Shown piece after piece: positions 16,550 to 25,576 of a stretch of DNA of 45,283 nucleotides; positions within the stretch are counted from its first letter, which is position 1, and each line of letters begins with the position of its first letter. Under the pieces are notes generated by a model. It searched no databases. It saw only the letters and a program-made list of their open reading frames with translations, and was not told the origin of the DNA. The translations under genes and the position numbers were made by a program. Origin of the DNA: Pontibacillus yanchengensis Y32 (GTDB lineage Bacteria; Bacillota; Bacilli; Bacillales; BH030062); contig NZ_AVBF01000034.1 in the NCBI RefSeq assembly GCF_000770635.1, positions 1 to 45,283 on the forward strand, written 5' to 3'.

Positions 16550-17887
16550 TTATTCCGCTAATAAAGATAAATAAAAATGTTTTGCGTAACGGTATGGATA
16601 CGAGAGAATCATGGATTGTTCTTTTTGAAAAGCAGGGTGGTCATAGAGGGCATAGCCTGGTTTAGAGTTTGCTTCAAACAGCCATACTTTTCCTTCTTCA
16701 TCGATTCCAAAATCGAATCCGAGTTCACCGAGTGGTGAAGATGATTTATGATCTAGTGCCTTGCTGACAAGAAGTGCTGAACGTTCTAATTTTTTGTATA
16801 TATTCTGGCTTTCTTTATCATCGAATAACTCATCAAGTGTGTGCAAAGAACCACCTCGTTTCACGTGAGTAGTGAGGCTTCCTTTACCTGCGAATTTCGT
16901 ACATATCGCTGTAACTTCCCATTCATTATTTTCATTCTTATTTGCATGAACACGATAATCCATTGGACTAGATCGTTTCGATTTTAGAGGTATTTCTGGC
17001 TGAGCGATGTACCCATAGAGCCCATTAGGGAATTGCTGCTTCAGCATTTGGTCAATTTGTTGATAGCGCTGATGGACCTTTTTATCTTGATCATAATACA
17101 TACATTCGATTCCAGTTGACTCAGCGTGAATGGTGCACTTTTTAATACCTGTACCTTTGCTGCCATGTATCGGTTTAATATAAATACTTTTATGAGTGTC
17201 GAGCATCTCAGTAATTTTATCTTTTGATGGGTGAAGAACGGTTGGAGGTAGTAAATGTGCAACCTGACCTGTTTGAATAAGTTGATCATAGGTTTTCCAT
17301 TTATTAAAAAATCCTGAATTAAACCAAATGGTATGTTCTTGAAGCTTTTGTTTAGCTTCTTCTATAGAAGGATGGTGTTCAACTTTACGATTGGGAATTC
17401 GATCATAGATGACATAAGGGATAGGGAAGGTATAATCTTTCCATTCGCCATCACTAAAAACCAATCCATGAATCGTTTGGTTATCCCAGTTTATATGCTG
17501 ATAACCAAAGAAAATTGTATCAAAGCCATAAGATTGTCCGGTCATTGCCATCGACTCAAACACAGGAGTACGTTCCCCAAGCGCTTGGGTTTCATCCTGT
17601 TGAAAACCGGCTGTAAATACACCGAGTAAAGGTTGAAGAAGAATATGCGAACCTTGTACAAAACAAGAAATCGTTCGCTGGTGCACAAGATGAAGTTGCG
17701 TAACTAAGTCTTCGGAAATATATAAAATGTCGTCATCTTTTTGATGTGTCATAATCTCAATAGAAGCTTGTTTAATTCCATATTTTATCGTTTGGGCTTG
17801 TTTAAATGCAGGGTACACTTGTTTAGGGACAATCACACGATTCTTATGACTTCGATAGGATTGTAGATGAAAGTGGAAAGATTCCAT
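16550..17887 (-). CDS. yheD: YheC/YheD-type coat-associated ATP-grasp protein
   Basis: A 445-residue protein of the YheC/YheD endospore-coat-associated family (PF14398-type), with an ATP-grasp fold in its C-terminal half: the nucleotide-binding segment YIKPIHGSKGTGIKKC is followed by the metal/ATP-binding end LFEANSKPGYALYDHP. In B. subtilis YheD localises around the developing forespore; the ligation reaction, if any, is unknown. Length is nearer YheD (about 450) than YheC (about 360), and only one gene is present here where B. subtilis has two. GGAGG lies upstream of the ATG. Divergent from yheB, as in B. subtilis. Confidence 0.87.
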   Translation of the reverse strand: MESFHFHLQSYRSHKNRVIVPKQVYPAFKQAQTIKYGIKQASIEIMTHQKDDDILYISEDLVTQLHLVHQRTISCFVQGSHILLQPLLGVFTAGFQQDETQALGERTPVFESMAMTGQSYGFDTIFFGYQHINWDNQTIHGLVFSDGEWKDYTFPIPYVIYDRIPNRKVEHHPSIEEAKQKLQEHTIWFNSGFFNKWKTYDQLIQTGQVAHLLPPTVLHPSKDKITEMLDTHKSIYIKPIHGSKGTGIKKCTIHAESTGIECMYYDQDKKVHQRYQQIDQMLKQQFPNGLYGYIAQPEIPLKSKRSSPMDYRVHANKNENNEWEVTAICTKFAGKGSLTTHVKRGGSLHTLDELFDDKESQNIYKKLERSALLVSKALDHKSSSPLGELGFDFGIDEEGKVWLFEANSKPGYALYDHPAFQKEQSMILSYPYRYAKHFYLSLLAE

Positions 17888-18038
17888 ATGTTTTCCTCCT
17901 GTTCTACCTTTTCATAACTATCCTATGAACGCTTGTTTGAAATCATGCTTTTCCTTTTCTTCATCCAAGCTTTTGGATATACTATATGTTTAAGGAAGTT
18001 GAACGTTATGAACAATTGAAGATAGGAAGGTCGGTCTT

Positions 18039-19175
18039 ATGAAAATTTTCTTACTTATATTATTAATGATGGTAATTGGCGCTATAATTGGTGGAGTTAC
18101 AAACTCCCTGGCAATTAAGATGCTCTTCAGACCTTTTCATCCAAAATATATTGGCAAGAAACAACTACCATTCACACCCGGTTTAATTCCAAAACGCCGT
18201 AATGAACTAGCTGATCAGTTAGGGAAAATGGTGGTGGAACACCTTTTAACTCCAGAAGGGTTAAGAAGGAAGTTCTTGGACGCCACTTTTCAAAAACAAA
18301 TGGAGGAATGGGCTAAAACGGAGGTGGACCGTTTTCTTCATTCTGAACAAACACTTGAGGATTGGTTAGCAAGTTACAATATTCCTTTAGATGTAGAAAA
18401 GATGGAACAATCCATTTATGAATTCACGCAAAAACGTTATCACCAAGTAATGGACCAATATCGAGAAGACTCTATCAAAGATTTGATGCCATCCCATTTG
18501 GATCAAAAAGGAAAAGCGAGTATGGAAACGGTTAGCTCGTATATCCTTGATCAATTAGATCAATATATATCAAGTGAGCAAGGTAAACGAAAACTTGGGG
18601 ATATTATTGAACGGTATTTGGAAGGCCAGGGATTTTTGGGTAATATGATTTCAAACTTCTTAGGTAATGAAGGGCTTGTCGATAAAATTCAGCCAGCTAT
18701 TAGTAACTATCTTCATTCAAACGAAACGAAAAGCTGGTTAACTTCACTACTTGAAAGCGAATGGGATAAGTGGACAAACAAGGATGTGCGCTTCTACGAA
18801 GAAAAGGTAGGATCAGATGTCATTGCAAAAACGTTGGCATCTGTTGTCACAAATGCCGTCCCTGTTCAAGAATGGATGAATCGTTCTATAGCGGAACATA
18901 CTAAGACCCTTCGTCCATATGTGTTAGACACAATGGTTCCGAGCATGGTTAATCATATTGGTGTTTATTTATCTGAACGAATACCTGAAATTATGGAAAA
19001 GCTACACCTTTCTGATATCGTGAAGCAAGAGGTGGAATCTTTTTCTGTAGAGCGTTTAGAGACGATGGTATTAGATATTTCTCGTCGAGAATTTAAGATG
19101 ATTACCTACCTCGGCGCATTGCTTGGAGGAGTCATTGGACTTGTTCAAGGAATTATCGCTATCCTTATTGGATAA
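18039..19175 (+). CDS. yheB: DUF445 membrane protein YheB
   Basis: A DUF445-family membrane protein, 378 residues as in B. subtilis YheB. It opens with a hydrophobic helix followed by the family hallmark GGVTNSLAIKMLFRPF and TPGLIPKRRNELADQLGKMV, and ends with a second hydrophobic helix (ITYLGALLGGVIGLVQGIIA). The long middle is soluble and helical. Function is unknown; the topology suggests a membrane-anchored scaffold. AGGAAGG lies upstream of the ATG. It precedes yheA by 92 bases, and the two are probably expressed together. Confidence 0.93.
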   Translation: MKIFLLILLMMVIGAIIGGVTNSLAIKMLFRPFHPKYIGKKQLPFTPGLIPKRRNELADQLGKMVVEHLLTPEGLRRKFLDATFQKQMEEWAKTEVDRFLHSEQTLEDWLASYNIPLDVEKMEQSIYEFTQKRYHQVMDQYREDSIKDLMPSHLDQKGKASMETVSSYILDQLDQYISSEQGKRKLGDIIERYLEGQGFLGNMISNFLGNEGLVDKIQPAISNYLHSNETKSWLTSLLESEWDKWTNKDVRFYEEKVGSDVIAKTLASVVTNAVPVQEWMNRSIAEHTKTLRPYVLDTMVPSMVNHIGVYLSERIPEIMEKLHLSDIVKQEVESFSVERLETMVLDISRREFKMITYLGALLGGVIGLVQGIIAILIG

Positions 19176-19267
19176 CGATTTTATCGGATTCCTATACACA
19201 CTACGTTTCGTTTGTTATAGTGTTAGGGAATGAGCTTAAAAGGACAAATAATTAGGAGGCAACACTC

Positions 19268-19627
19268 ATGGCTAATATTTATGATTACGCATACGACCTA
19301 GAAAAAGCAATCCGCGAAAGCGACGAATTTCAAGGCCTTAAACAGGCTTATGAAGCAGTAATGGCGGATGAGCAAGCGAAAGAAATGTTCGACAACTTCC
19401 GTAATACTCAAATCGAATTGCAACAAAAACAAATGCAAGGACAAGAGATTTCTGAAGAAGAAGTTGAACAAGCTCGCAAAGTTGTGGAAACAGTACAACA
19501 GCATGAGCAAATCTCTAAGCTAATGGAAGAAGAGCAACGTCTAAACCAAACAATTAATGATGTAAGCAAAATCATCACTAAGCCTCTAGAAGAGCTTTAT
19601 GGTACAGACGAAGAAGGACAACAATAA
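19268..19627 (+). CDS. yheA: YlbF/YmcA-family protein YheA
   Basis: A small helical, Gln/Glu-rich cytoplasmic protein (119 residues) of the YlbF/YmcA (DUF964, Com_YlbF) family. Its paralogues YlbF, YmcA and YaaT form a complex that affects RNase Y-dependent RNA processing, competence and sporulation; YheA itself has no established role. The N-terminus MANIYDYAYDLEKAIRES and the following coiled helix pair match the family. AGGAGG is nine bases before the ATG. It ends at a strong terminator. Confidence 0.93.
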   Translation: MANIYDYAYDLEKAIRESDEFQGLKQAYEAVMADEQAKEMFDNFRNTQIELQQKQMQGQEISEEEVEQARKVVETVQQHEQISKLMEEEQRLNQTINDVSKIITKPLEELYGTDEEGQQ

Positions 19628-19636
19628 AGCAAGTTG

Positions 19637-19667
19637 AAATCCTCCCTTATTGGGAGGATTTTTTTAT
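19637..19667 (+). terminator. Terminator of yheA
   Basis: AAATCCTCCC / GGGAGGATTT hairpin with a seven-T run. Confidence 0.92.
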
Positions 19668-19670
19668 TGT

Positions 19671-19765
19671 CTAGCGTACTATAAAATTCAAGCTTGTGTA
19701 TAACTGAAGAATTGAAGTAGCCACGTCCAGCTCCAGCGCCCAGCGACTAGTATGCTATGTTGTTA
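19671..19765. repeat. Family A repeat, left part
   Basis: ATAAAATTCAAGCTTGTGTATAACT followed by CGTCCAGCTCCAGCGCCCAG and CGACTAGTATGC. The first part is also found at 21249-21280, where it is joined directly to the right end of the element. Here the copy runs into family C sequence at about 19766. Confidence 0.8.
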
Positions 19766-20175
19766 TCGGAATCGGCAATACGTTGGACATATTTTTGTGA
19801 CGGACATATAATCTCTTATTTTCTGTAAAAACCCTCTTTTGGAGAGGCTAACGGACATATAGAAGGTGTCTATTAACTCTGGATAAGTTTGAGTCTCATT
19901 CAAACTCACTCCAATTTCATGGTAAAAAATAGATATATCACTCTAAAAAAGCCTAATTGTGGGGTTGCTTTGACCATTATTAACTCCAAATATTATATCG
20001 GTAGATGGTTTCCACAGTTAATAGACAGCTTCATATAGTATCTTATTTGTGAAAAAACACACTTCATTATGGTGATTTAAGCTGAATAGCGTACTGGATG
20101 TCCGTTGCGAATGGAAAATCCCCCTCAAATCGAAGAATAAGATACTGTATGTCCGTTAGCATAGCATCACTTTGT
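19766..20175. repeat. Family C repeat, copy 2, interrupted
   Basis: Aligns with 15853-16075 on both sides of an insertion: the left part ends at ACGGACATATAG (19862) and the right part resumes at CATATAGTATCTTATTTGTG (20032). The four CGGACAT-type boxes are retained. Together with the neighbouring repeats it fills most of the 802-bp gap between yheA and yhaR; beyond 20200 there is a short AT-rich fragment (ACCCAAGTCTTCAAGATAATGG) of the family B arm. Confidence 0.85.
19863..20031. mobile_element. 169-bp MITE-like insertion with 7-bp target duplication
   Basis: The left end AAGGTGTCTATTAACTCTGG and the right end (read inward) AAGCTGTCTATTAACTGTGG are terminal inverted repeats, 19 of 21 positions matching. 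The element is flanked by CATATAG at 19856-19862 and 20032-20038. The uninterrupted repeat at 15853-16075 has a single CATATAG at the same place, i.e. the empty site. No ORF of note lies inside, so it must have moved with a transposase supplied elsewhere. The parent IS family was not identified. Confidence 0.9.
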
Positions 20176-20429
20176 CTCCTTAATCACCCCACACTTAGTG
20201 AATACCACGAACCCAAGTCTTCAAGATAATGGGGAAAAAGAAATTCCGTGAATTAACGTTAGAAACTCTTTTAATACTCTAACTAAACAAGCATTATTAA
20301 TCATTAACTTTTTCTGAATAAACATATCTACTCTTAGTTTTCCTATCTCAGCAGGAAATATAGAAAGCAATAAAGAAGTTAGTTTATACCAGTGTTTTGC
20401 TTTGGTAAGTATGTAATAGGAGGGTTACC

Positions 20430-21200
20430 ATGAGTTATTTTACGTTAAAGAGTGAGAACGGTATATCACACTTGAAGCTTACTCGTCCTGATAAAATGAA
20501 TGCGCTTAACCATGAAAGTCTTCAAGAATTAAAAGATCATATTTGTGATATTGAAGAAAATGACGATTTACTAGTTGTTATTTCTGCAGAAGGAAAAGGG
20601 TTTTGCTCTGGCGGGGATATAAATATGATGGAAGAAACGAGAGGGGAGCACTCCTTTCAGCATGTGATGGATGATATTGAGGATGTGATGACTCAGTTTT
20701 ATCTCATGCCAAAGATGGTTATTTCTGCAGTTCATGGACCGGTAGTAGGTTTAGGATTAAGTCTTGCTTTATCAACTGATTATGTTTTAGCACATGACTC
20801 ATCTAAACTATCGATGAATTTTATAGGGATTGGTTTAATTCCAGATGGTGGTGGCCATTTCTGGTTACAAGAACGTCTTGGTACACAACAAGCGAAGCTA
20901 TTTGCTTGGGAAGGTAAAACTCTTACTGGCCAAGAAGCATTTGAGGAAGGGTTGGTAGATGCTGTTACCTCTGAAGATGTAGAAGAAGAAGCATTTAAAC
21001 TTGCTCACCAATGGCAACAACGTCCGCTTCACGCTATGATCGGAACAAAGCAAGTGTACCACCGCAATGAAATAGATAAACTATCGAAAATTTTGCAAGA
21101 AGAGCGTATATGGCAGTTTGATTTAAAAAATACAGAGGATCATCAAGAAGGAGTTCAAGCATTTCTTCAAAAACGCAAGCCTGATTTTAAAGGCAGATAA
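20430..21200 (+). CDS. yhaR: Enoyl-CoA hydratase/isomerase family protein YhaR
   Basis: A 256-residue crotonase-fold enzyme. Oxyanion-hole segments are visible: GKGFCSGGDI (about residues 61-70) and HGPVVGLGLSLALSTDYVLA (about 108-127). The crotonase catalytic Glu positions are less obvious: GLIPDGGGHFWL has Asp where many hydratases have Glu, so it may be an isomerase-like or divergent member. GGAGGG lies upstream of the ATG. Position before yhaQP and length match B. subtilis YhaR, whose substrate is unknown. Confidence 0.9.
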   Translation: MSYFTLKSENGISHLKLTRPDKMNALNHESLQELKDHICDIEENDDLLVVISAEGKGFCSGGDINMMEETRGEHSFQHVMDDIEDVMTQFYLMPKMVISAVHGPVVGLGLSLALSTDYVLAHDSSKLSMNFIGIGLIPDGGGHFWLQERLGTQQAKLFAWEGKTLTGQEAFEEGLVDAVTSEDVEEEAFKLAHQWQQRPLHAMIGTKQVYHRNEIDKLSKILQEERIWQFDLKNTEDHQEGVQAFLQKRKPDFKGR

Positions 21201-21209
21201 GCAAAATTA

Positions 21210-21233
21210 AGATCCTGGCATATGCCAGGATCT
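21210..21233 (+). terminator. Perfect palindrome, probable terminator of yhaR
   Basis: AGATCCTGGCAT / ATGCCAGGATCT, a 24-bp perfect palindrome followed by ATTTGTC. The T run is short, so termination may be partial. Confidence 0.7.
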
Positions 21234-21248
21234 ATTTGTCGTCCAGGA

Positions 21249-21356
21249 AATTATAAAATTAAACGCTTGTGTATAACTAAAAAAAGTGATGCGGCCACGT
21301 CGTGTGGGCAGCAGCACATACGTCGCTAACCTGGCGCTTGCGCTTTTGAGTTATAG
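21249..21356. repeat. Family A repeat, internally deleted copy
   Basis: Left flank (ATAAAATTAAACGCTTGTGT, as at 19671) is joined to the right end (GGCCACGTCGTGTGGGCAGC, then GGCGCTTGCGCTTTT). The right end stops three bases before the yhzD stop codon, just as the copy at 10117-10381 meets the end of msmX. Confidence 0.8.
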
Positions 21357-21359
21357 ATT

Positions 21360-21545
21360 TTATCGATGAAACAATACCATATGTCCATCTGGGGCAACGC
21401 AGCGATGGGTATGTTCTTCATAACCTTGATCTTCAAGCTTTTGTTTACCAATTTTACTTGCGTCTTGATCATTCTCTGCTTCGAATGTTTCATCTAATAA
21501 ATGAGTACCATCTGGTGCAAATACAGTTAATGCATATGCTTTCAT
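21360..21545 (-). CDS. yhzD: YhzD-family small protein
   Basis: A 61-residue protein matching the YhzD-like family (MKAYALTVFAPDGTHLLDE at the N-terminus, then FEAENDQDASKIGKQKL and RCVAPDGHMVLFHR at the C-terminus). The fold is probably a small alpha/beta domain; function is unknown. The frame extends ten codons upstream, but GGAGGG directly precedes the ATG at 21545. The 274-bp region between it and yhaQ is AT-rich and shows no other gene. Confidence 0.85.
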   Translation of the reverse strand: MKAYALTVFAPDGTHLLDETFEAENDQDASKIGKQKLEDQGYEEHTHRCVAPDGHMVLFHR

Positions 21546-21819
21546 AATTTTTATTCCCTCCTGATATTTGTACATCTTAACTATTTCGCATTAGGTTGTA
21601 TGATTCCTGCATATTTTTTGATTTTTGTCGATAAATGTAATGTGGGAATTGTTCAGATATACAAAGATAGACTTGATTTACAATGAACGTAAATAATATT
21701 TTTGTTGCTCTTACATGTTCTTCCTTATACATTTAAAGTATAAACCTAAATAGTAAAAAGATTTTGAAACAAATCACTTATGTAAGACGTATGTGAAGTA
21801 GGAGAGGAGAGGGTGTGTC

Positions 21820-22719
21820 ATGACACTTAAGTTAACTAACGTAACTAAGCGATTTGGTTCAGCTACTGCTGTAGATAATCTTTCGCTAGAAATACCAGAG
21901 AAACAAATATTTGGCTTTTTAGGAGCAAACGGGGCAGGTAAAACGACAACGTTCCGTATGATATTAGGATTGATGGATCTTACAGAGGGCTCAATTTCTT
22001 GGAACGATGACTCCATTAATTATAGTAAAAGCCACCTGATTGGCTATCTTCCAGAAGAAAGAGGGCTATATCCAAAGTTAACCGTTAAGGATCAGCTTGT
22101 CTATCTTGGGAGATTAAGAGGAATGCAGAAGAATGACATTATTTCTGAAATGGATGCTTGGCTTGAGAAATTTCACGTTCCTGAATATCGTGACAAAAAG
22201 GTTGAAGAGCTTTCGAAAGGGAATCAACAAAAGATACAGTTTATATCGGCTGTGATACATAAGCCAAAGCTACTTATTTTAGATGAACCCTTCTCAGGTC
22301 TTGACCCGGTTAATGTGGAACAACTCAAAAAAGCCGTTGTTGAGTTAAAAGAAGCTGGAACTTCCATCGTATTTTCATCTCATAGAATGGAACATGTGGA
22401 GGAACTATGTGAGCACTTATGTATTCTGCATCACGGTACACCTGTTGTTCATGGAGGACTTAAGGAAGTGAAACGGTCCTTTGGGAAGAAAAATGTAGTG
22501 GTACGTGCGGATTTTGATGTGAATTATCTGAAGGATGTCCCAGGAGTTGTTCGCTATAAACCTTTCACGGAAGGATGTGAACTGCAAATCGAGAGTGAGG
22601 ATGTTGCAGCTCGCATATTTGAAGCTCTATCTGGAAAGGGTTTTGTACGTACCTTTGATCTTGAAGAGCCTACCTTAAATGACATATTTATTGAGAAAGT
22701 AGGTGCTTCTTATGAATAA
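21820..22719 (+). CDS. yhaQ: ABC exporter ATP-binding protein YhaQ (NatA-like)
   Basis: The ATPase of an ABC-2 type exporter related to the sodium pump NatAB. Walker A GANGAGKTT (about 34-42), signature ELSKGNQQKIQF, Walker B LLILDEPFSGLDP and switch His in SSHRMEHV are intact. A short C-terminal extension follows the nucleotide-binding domain. Length 299. AGGAGAGGAGAGGG lies upstream of the ATG. yhaP overlaps its end by eight bases, so they are translated as a pair. In B. subtilis YhaQP has been linked by similarity to Na+ efflux, which would suit a salt-tolerant host; the substrate is inferred. Confidence 0.92.
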   Translation: MTLKLTNVTKRFGSATAVDNLSLEIPEKQIFGFLGANGAGKTTTFRMILGLMDLTEGSISWNDDSINYSKSHLIGYLPEERGLYPKLTVKDQLVYLGRLRGMQKNDIISEMDAWLEKFHVPEYRDKKVEELSKGNQQKIQFISAVIHKPKLLILDEPFSGLDPVNVEQLKKAVVELKEAGTSIVFSSHRMEHVEELCEHLCILHHGTPVVHGGLKEVKRSFGKKNVVVRADFDVNYLKDVPGVVRYKPFTEGCELQIESEDVAARIFEALSGKGFVRTFDLEEPTLNDIFIEKVGASYE

Positions 22720-23974
22720 TAAATTTTTTGTTATATTAGCTCATACTTATCTAAACCGTTTAAAATCCAAGGCGTTTATAATCACAACTGTTATCACGCT
22801 TCTACTTATTGTAGGACTTGCCAATTTCCAGAACATCATCGATACATTTACCAGTGAAGAGGAACAAGTAGATAAGGTTGCGGTTATTGATGAAACAGAT
22901 TCATTGTTCTCTAGGTTCCAGTCACAAGTGAAAGCTCAAGAAGATGTCATGGAAGTTGTTGAATTTGATGGCTCAGAAGAAGAAGCGAAAACGGCTGTAC
23001 AAGAAGGGGAATATAAAGGTCTGCTAACGCTCTCTATAAATGAGAATGATTTGCCTGAAGGTACGTATTATTCAAATCAAATGAGTGAATTGAGTGTTAG
23101 CGGGAAACTTCAGCAAGGATTGCAGCAATTGAAAGTCGCTGTGGCAACAGAAAACGCAGGTATTGAACAATCAACTATTCAGCAGATTTATTCCCCTGTT
23201 TCCTTTGAAAAGGTGTCATTAGCAGAGGATTCAAAATCATTTGAAGAACTTAACGAGACACGAGGCCTTGTGTATATTATGTTGTTCTTGCTTTATTTTG
23301 GTGTATTAATGTATGGCAACATGATTGCAATGGAAGTCGCTACCGAAAAATCATCTCGAGTTATGGAGATATTGATTTCTAGTGTTTCACCTGTAACACA
23401 GATGTTCGGTAAGATTTGCGGAATCGCGTTATTAGGTATTACTCAATTCAGCTTAATTTTATTAGTTGGATATCAATCCATTAAGAGTAATATGGAATCG
23501 ATGAGTGGTGGAGGGTTTACTAGTTATTTCGGATTTTCTAATGTTCAAATCAGTACACTCCTCTATGCAATAGTCTTTTTCTTACTCGGCTATTTGTTGT
23601 ATGCAACGTTGGCTGCCATGCTAGGGTCTATTGTGAGTCGGATTGAAGATGCACAACAAGTAATTACACCAATGACATTGCTGATTGTAGCTGCGTTTAT
23701 GTTAGCTATGTTCGGATTAAATGTTCCAGAATCTACTTTTGTAACCGTGACTTCATTCATTCCATTCTTTACTCCAATGCTTATGTTCCTTCGTGTAGGA
23801 ATGTTGGAGATTCCATTTTGGGAATCCAGCCTTGGTATTTTACTATTAATTGGTACTATTATTGTATTAGCTGTCATCGGTGCCCGAGTTTATCGTGGAG
23901 GTGTACTCCTCTATGGGCGTTCATCATCGTTGAAGGATTTGAAAAAGGCTATGCAATTATCTAAAAAAGAATAG
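22712..23974 (+). CDS. yhaP: ABC-2 exporter permease YhaP (NatB-like)
   Basis: The membrane partner of YhaQ, about 420 residues. The first membrane helix (FIITTVITLLLIVGLANF) is followed by a ~150-residue extracytoplasmic domain (residues ~45-185), then five or six helices in the C-terminal half. This is the NatB/ABC-2 layout. EVATEKSSRVMEILISSVSP is the typical cytoplasmic coupling segment. GTG at 22703 is possible, but AGGTG is well spaced for the ATG at 22712. It ends at a strong terminator. Confidence 0.92.
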   Translation: MNNKFFVILAHTYLNRLKSKAFIITTVITLLLIVGLANFQNIIDTFTSEEEQVDKVAVIDETDSLFSRFQSQVKAQEDVMEVVEFDGSEEEAKTAVQEGEYKGLLTLSINENDLPEGTYYSNQMSELSVSGKLQQGLQQLKVAVATENAGIEQSTIQQIYSPVSFEKVSLAEDSKSFEELNETRGLVYIMLFLLYFGVLMYGNMIAMEVATEKSSRVMEILISSVSPVTQMFGKICGIALLGITQFSLILLVGYQSIKSNMESMSGGGFTSYFGFSNVQISTLLYAIVFFLLGYLLYATLAAMLGSIVSRIEDAQQVITPMTLLIVAAFMLAMFGLNVPESTFVTVTSFIPFFTPMLMFLRVGMLEIPFWESSLGILLLIGTIIVLAVIGARVYRGGVLLYGRSSSLKDLKKAMQLSKKE

Positions 23975-23990
23975 TAGGAAACATGAGAAA

Positions 23991-24027
23991 AAGAGCAGAA
24001 TCCACATAGGATTTCTGCTCTTCTTCT
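23991..24027 (+). terminator. Terminator of yhaQP
   Basis: AAGAGCAGAATCC / GGATTTCTGCTCTT hairpin followed by CTTCTT. Confidence 0.85.
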
Positions 24028-24064
24028 TATCCGTAATATTTTACATATTGAATGTGAATGTAAA

Positions 24065-24220
24065 TTAATCTTTTGCAGTATTCTCTTTTTTATATTGCAT
24101 GTTGGTGGTTTGATGATCAGGTTCATCACGGAACTTTTCTACTGGTCCACTATTAGGGGAGCCTTTCACACTTGCTGCGCTCTTTCCACGCTCAGATGGA
24201 TTCTTTTTTCGTTTAGCCAT
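24065..24220 (-). CDS. Small basic protein, possibly YuzL-like
   Basis: A 51-residue, very hydrophilic protein (MAKRKKNPSERGKSAASVKG at the N-terminus) without Cys or membrane segment. GGAGGTG lies six bases before the ATG. The same frame is open 28 codons upstream, but that stretch lacks a ribosome site. The start K/R-rich + PS..G.SA..V.G pattern recalls the YuzL family of short Bacillus proteins, from memory and uncertain; a spore-associated role is possible. It stands alone on the minus strand between yhaP and yhaO. Confidence 0.7.
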   Translation of the reverse strand: MAKRKKNPSERGKSAASVKGSPNSGPVEKFRDEPDHQTTNMQYKKENTAKD

Positions 24221-24343
24221 TCGTTTCACCTCCACAGGAATAGCTTCACCAGTTATAAGAAATATATGAAGCGAACGTGCATTCGTGTGCTTCGTTTGAT
24301 ACAATCAAATCAATGAGATTGAACAGAGAGGAGCTTCTTTTGT

Positions 24344-25573
24344 ATGAAGGGAAGCATTCGATTTTTGCATTGTGCTGACTTGCATTTAGATAGTCCTTTT
24401 AAAGGCTATTATCATTTACCTGGCCCACTGTTTCGTGATGTGAGAGAGAGTACGTTTAAGGCATTCGATAAACTAATTGAGCATGCTGTTGAACAGCAGG
24501 TGGACTTTGTGTTGATGGCAGGAGATATTTTTGATCAAGATGGCAGAAGCTTGAAAGCACAACTCCATTTTAAAAAAGGTCTGGAACGATTAGCGGAACA
24601 TCATATCCATACATACGTCAGTCACGGTAATCATGATTATATGAGCGCTACTTTTTATCCAATGACTTATCCTGATTATGTACATGTATTTGAAACAGAA
24701 GAAGTGCAGTCCATTCCTTTTTATAAAAATGGGGAGAGGTTAGCCGATATACATGGATTTAGTTATGAACAGCGAGCAGTTCACCAGTCCAAACATCAGG
24801 ACTTTATTCCATCCTCTGAAGAGATTTATAACATAGGGATGTTACATGGTAGTTTATCTACAAATACTGAGCATGATGTGTATGCCCCGTTTTCAGTAGA
24901 GCAACTTCTACAAAGAGGTATGGATTATTGGGCTTTAGGCCATATTCACAAAAGACAAATCCTACATAAGGACCCATACATCGTCTATCCAGGTAATATT
25001 CAGGGACGGCATAGAAACGAACAGGGAGAGAAAGGGTGTTATATTGTAGATCTTTTCGAAAACACTACTTCCCTTACATTTTGCCCCACAGAGAACATCC
25101 AGTTTATTGATGAAACACTTCAAATTGAGCAGCAAACGAACCTACATGACTTAGAGACAATTGTTCAATCGTGGAAAAATGATAAACGAATGGAATGTGG
25201 GAAAGCATTTATAGAGGTAACGTTTCAAGGGTCATTACCTTTTCCAAAAGAGCAAGAAAATTCAATGATAGAAGAGCTGAAGGACATATGGAATGAACAG
25301 GAAGAAGAAGTGGCGGATTGGGTATGGATTACTCGTGTTCATACTTCCATTACTCCTGATTGGGATAGGGAACAGTTGAAAAATGGGGCTCATTTTATAG
25401 GTGAATTAATTCGACAATTTGACAATTATCAGGATATCGAAGAATATGTGCATGAATTGTTATATCATAAGCATATGCGAAAATATCTGCAGCCCTTTTC
25501 AGAGGAAGAAAAACAGGACATATTAAACAGAGCAGAACAGCTGTTGCTTCAGGAACTTGTGAAGGGGGAGTAG
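24344..25573 (+). CDS. yhaO: Mre11/SbcD-like nuclease YhaO
   Basis: A calcineurin-type metallophosphoesterase of the SbcD/Mre11 group, 409 residues. Metal-site motifs occur in order: HCADLHLDSPF (DxH), MAGDIFDQDG (GD), YVSHGNHD (GNHD) and LGHIHKRQI (GHxH). It is translationally close to yhaN (three bases between stop and start), the typical nuclease-ATPase pair, and the two likely form a DNA-end processing complex comparable to SbcCD. GAGGAGC lies upstream of the ATG. Its exact repair role is less established than that of SbcCD. Confidence 0.93.
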   Translation: MKGSIRFLHCADLHLDSPFKGYYHLPGPLFRDVRESTFKAFDKLIEHAVEQQVDFVLMAGDIFDQDGRSLKAQLHFKKGLERLAEHHIHTYVSHGNHDYMSATFYPMTYPDYVHVFETEEVQSIPFYKNGERLADIHGFSYEQRAVHQSKHQDFIPSSEEIYNIGMLHGSLSTNTEHDVYAPFSVEQLLQRGMDYWALGHIHKRQILHKDPYIVYPGNIQGRHRNEQGEKGCYIVDLFENTTSLTFCPTENIQFIDETLQIEQQTNLHDLETIVQSWKNDKRMECGKAFIEVTFQGSLPFPKEQENSMIEELKDIWNEQEEEVADWVWITRVHTSITPDWDREQLKNGAHFIGELIRQFDNYQDIEEYVHELLYHKHMRKYLQPFSEEEKQDILNRAEQLLLQELVKGE

Positions 25574-25576
25574 GAC

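Noticed and set aside
24095-24316. 73-codon plus-strand frame upstream of yhaO
   Set aside because: Antisense to the small basic protein gene that has GGAGGTG; no ribosome site of its own.
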